Below are positions 62,797-64,000 of a stretch of DNA of 64,000 nucleotides, one piece after another. The stretch's first letter is position 1. Every line of letters begins with the position of its first letter. The notes under the pieces are model-generated. The model was not told where the DNA came from and did no database searches. It worked only from the letters and a program-made list of their open reading frames with translations. A program made the translations under genes and the position numbers. The stretch is from positions 3,761,201 through 3,825,200 of the forward strand of contig VFFE01007583.1 of NCBI GenBank assembly GCA_008921705.1. Reading direction: 5' to 3'. This stretch comes from Burhinus oedicnemus. Taxonomy: Eukaryota > Chordata > Aves > Charadriiformes > Burhinidae.

Positions 62797-64000
62797 GATT
62801 TAAAAAGCATAGGATGTCCTTAGCACAGAGTATCTAAATATGCAGTAGAGAAAACCTAAAGGGATCTCTTTATATCTAGAATTGTCATTGTCAAGTATCC
62901 CCAACAGTATATCAGTAGTCGATTTGTCCAAATTATAGGAAGTTTCAATAACTCTGCTTCATGATCACAGAATTGCTTCCTAATTTCCCTTCAAACTGTT
63001 CAAGCTGTTACGGATTATTAAAGGACATTATCAGCCTGGACAAGCATATTAGAGACCTGTGTGATTTTTTTTTCCCCCTAAATAAACCTAAAAATAACTC
63101 CTAAAATTACTATAATTAAAATGAATTAGCAAGTTTCTCCACACTACATGTTTCAGTTAACTCACTCTGCTTTGGCAAATATTTTGGACCAAATCCACTA
63201 CAGACAATTCCAGCTTTATATTGCAATTGCTCCACTGTTCTCAGTGAGTTGACACAAGCGGAAAAATGAAGCAATGCAGCGGGGAATCAGATCTATCTTA
63301 CAGAGCAAGTTTCTCTTTTAGTGAGAACGCTAGAGCAACTGGGATCAGAAGAAGAAATGTAAATCTTTCACATAAAATACACTTCAAAATAAGTGGACAG
63401 TTCCCATTGCTTAAAAAAATAAGAAAATTTCAGTGTGACTACTCTTCAAAAACTGCAGTCTGAATGGCCTTTTGAGGCATTTATACAAGAAGCATGAGCA
63501 TGCCGTACAGGTCCCAAACCTGTACTGTCCTATCCCCAAGAACTTTCAGTGGTACAAAGAAAGCTAAGAATAGGCTTGTATCTTTTCAGGACTAGGACCT
63601 ACCTTTGCAGTCACCACACTGTGTTGGTAGTGACCTGCTCAGTGCAAAAAAATCTGCAATCTCTTATTCACCAGCTTAAAACATGGAGGAAGGTATGTCT
63701 TAAAGGAGAAAGGTGAGGCAGAGGTTCTTGGGCTTTTAATAAAGATGCATCACAACATACCCTCAGGGGCTAACATAATTCTGTTTAAATTTAGGAAGCA
63801 AACAAGACTCCTGTTGACTCCAAGCTGTAGTTATGTTATGCGTAGATTACAGACATAGGGACAACAAACCACAGTTGACCTCGGAAGCAGGGAGCTTCCC
63901 AGCTGAAGTCAGTCCATTTTGCTGGATAGCCACTAGGGAGATAAAAGTCCCGCAGGTACTTTGGATGAGTGGAAGGTATTTAAAGCAGCCTTCTGCTTAA

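Larger units (their letters stand above)
55678..64000 (-). other. IKZF1: IKZF1 intron 1 / 5' flank, first exon not identified
   Basis: Sequence upstream of exon 2. It contains a CA/A-rich tract (55,714-55,803), CpG-enriched patches at about 56,280-56,530 and 60,600-60,860, and a TA microsatellite (62,777-62,796). I searched the minus strand by eye for a sequence resembling the mammalian exon 1 3' end before a GT donor and found none. The canonical first exon is therefore probably beyond 64,000 or too diverged to recognise. Overlapping open frames on both strands at 56,205-56,563 and 60,491-60,903 reflect GC-rich composition. Confidence 0.6.

Overview
The window is vertebrate genomic DNA carrying one recognisable gene, IKZF1 (the lymphoid zinc-finger transcription factor Ikaros), on the minus strand. 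Organism: the gene is compact (coding span about 53 kb), interspersed repeats are few, and the N-terminus begins METDEAQDMSQ. Together with the other differences from the mammalian protein, this points to a sauropsid and most probably a bird. This is an inference; no species can be named. The window is nuclear DNA, AT-rich, with long introns and no prokaryotic, viral or CRISPR-type system.

Layout, in the direction of transcription (right to left): 55,678-64,000 is intron 1 and possibly 5' flank, and no first exon could be recognised. Exon 2 with the start codon is at 55,624-55,677, exon 3 at 50,790-50,909, and the conserved alternative exon '3B' at 23,348-23,407. Exon 4 (zinc finger 1) is at 20,970-21,230, exon 5 (fingers 2 and 3) at 15,117-15,284, exon 6 (finger 4) at 13,037-13,162 and exon 7 at 7,710-7,844. 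The last coding exon (dimerisation fingers 5 and 6) is at 2,794-3,500, and 3' UTR or downstream sequence fills 1-2,793. All seven constitutive exons are bounded by GT/AG on the minus strand. Every coding junction is in the same phase (one base, then two), and the exons sum to 1,557 coding bases, that is 518 residues plus a stop.

Because all junctions share a phase, exons can be skipped or added without a frameshift, which is the basis of Ikaros isoform diversity. Two optional cassettes lie in the 29.6-kb intron 3: the recognisable 60-bp exon 3B, and a previously unrecognised (to me) 138-bp candidate cassette at 25,717-25,854. The candidate is open, phase-matched at both ends and followed by a GT donor; it is the most interesting observation here.

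The rest is intronic. It contains microsatellites, a few ancient MIR-like SINE remnants, two CpG-enriched patches in intron 1, a back-to-back hairpin pair, and two 20-N assembly gaps. One gap is flanked by an exact 739-bp duplication, which looks like an assembly error in intron 6.
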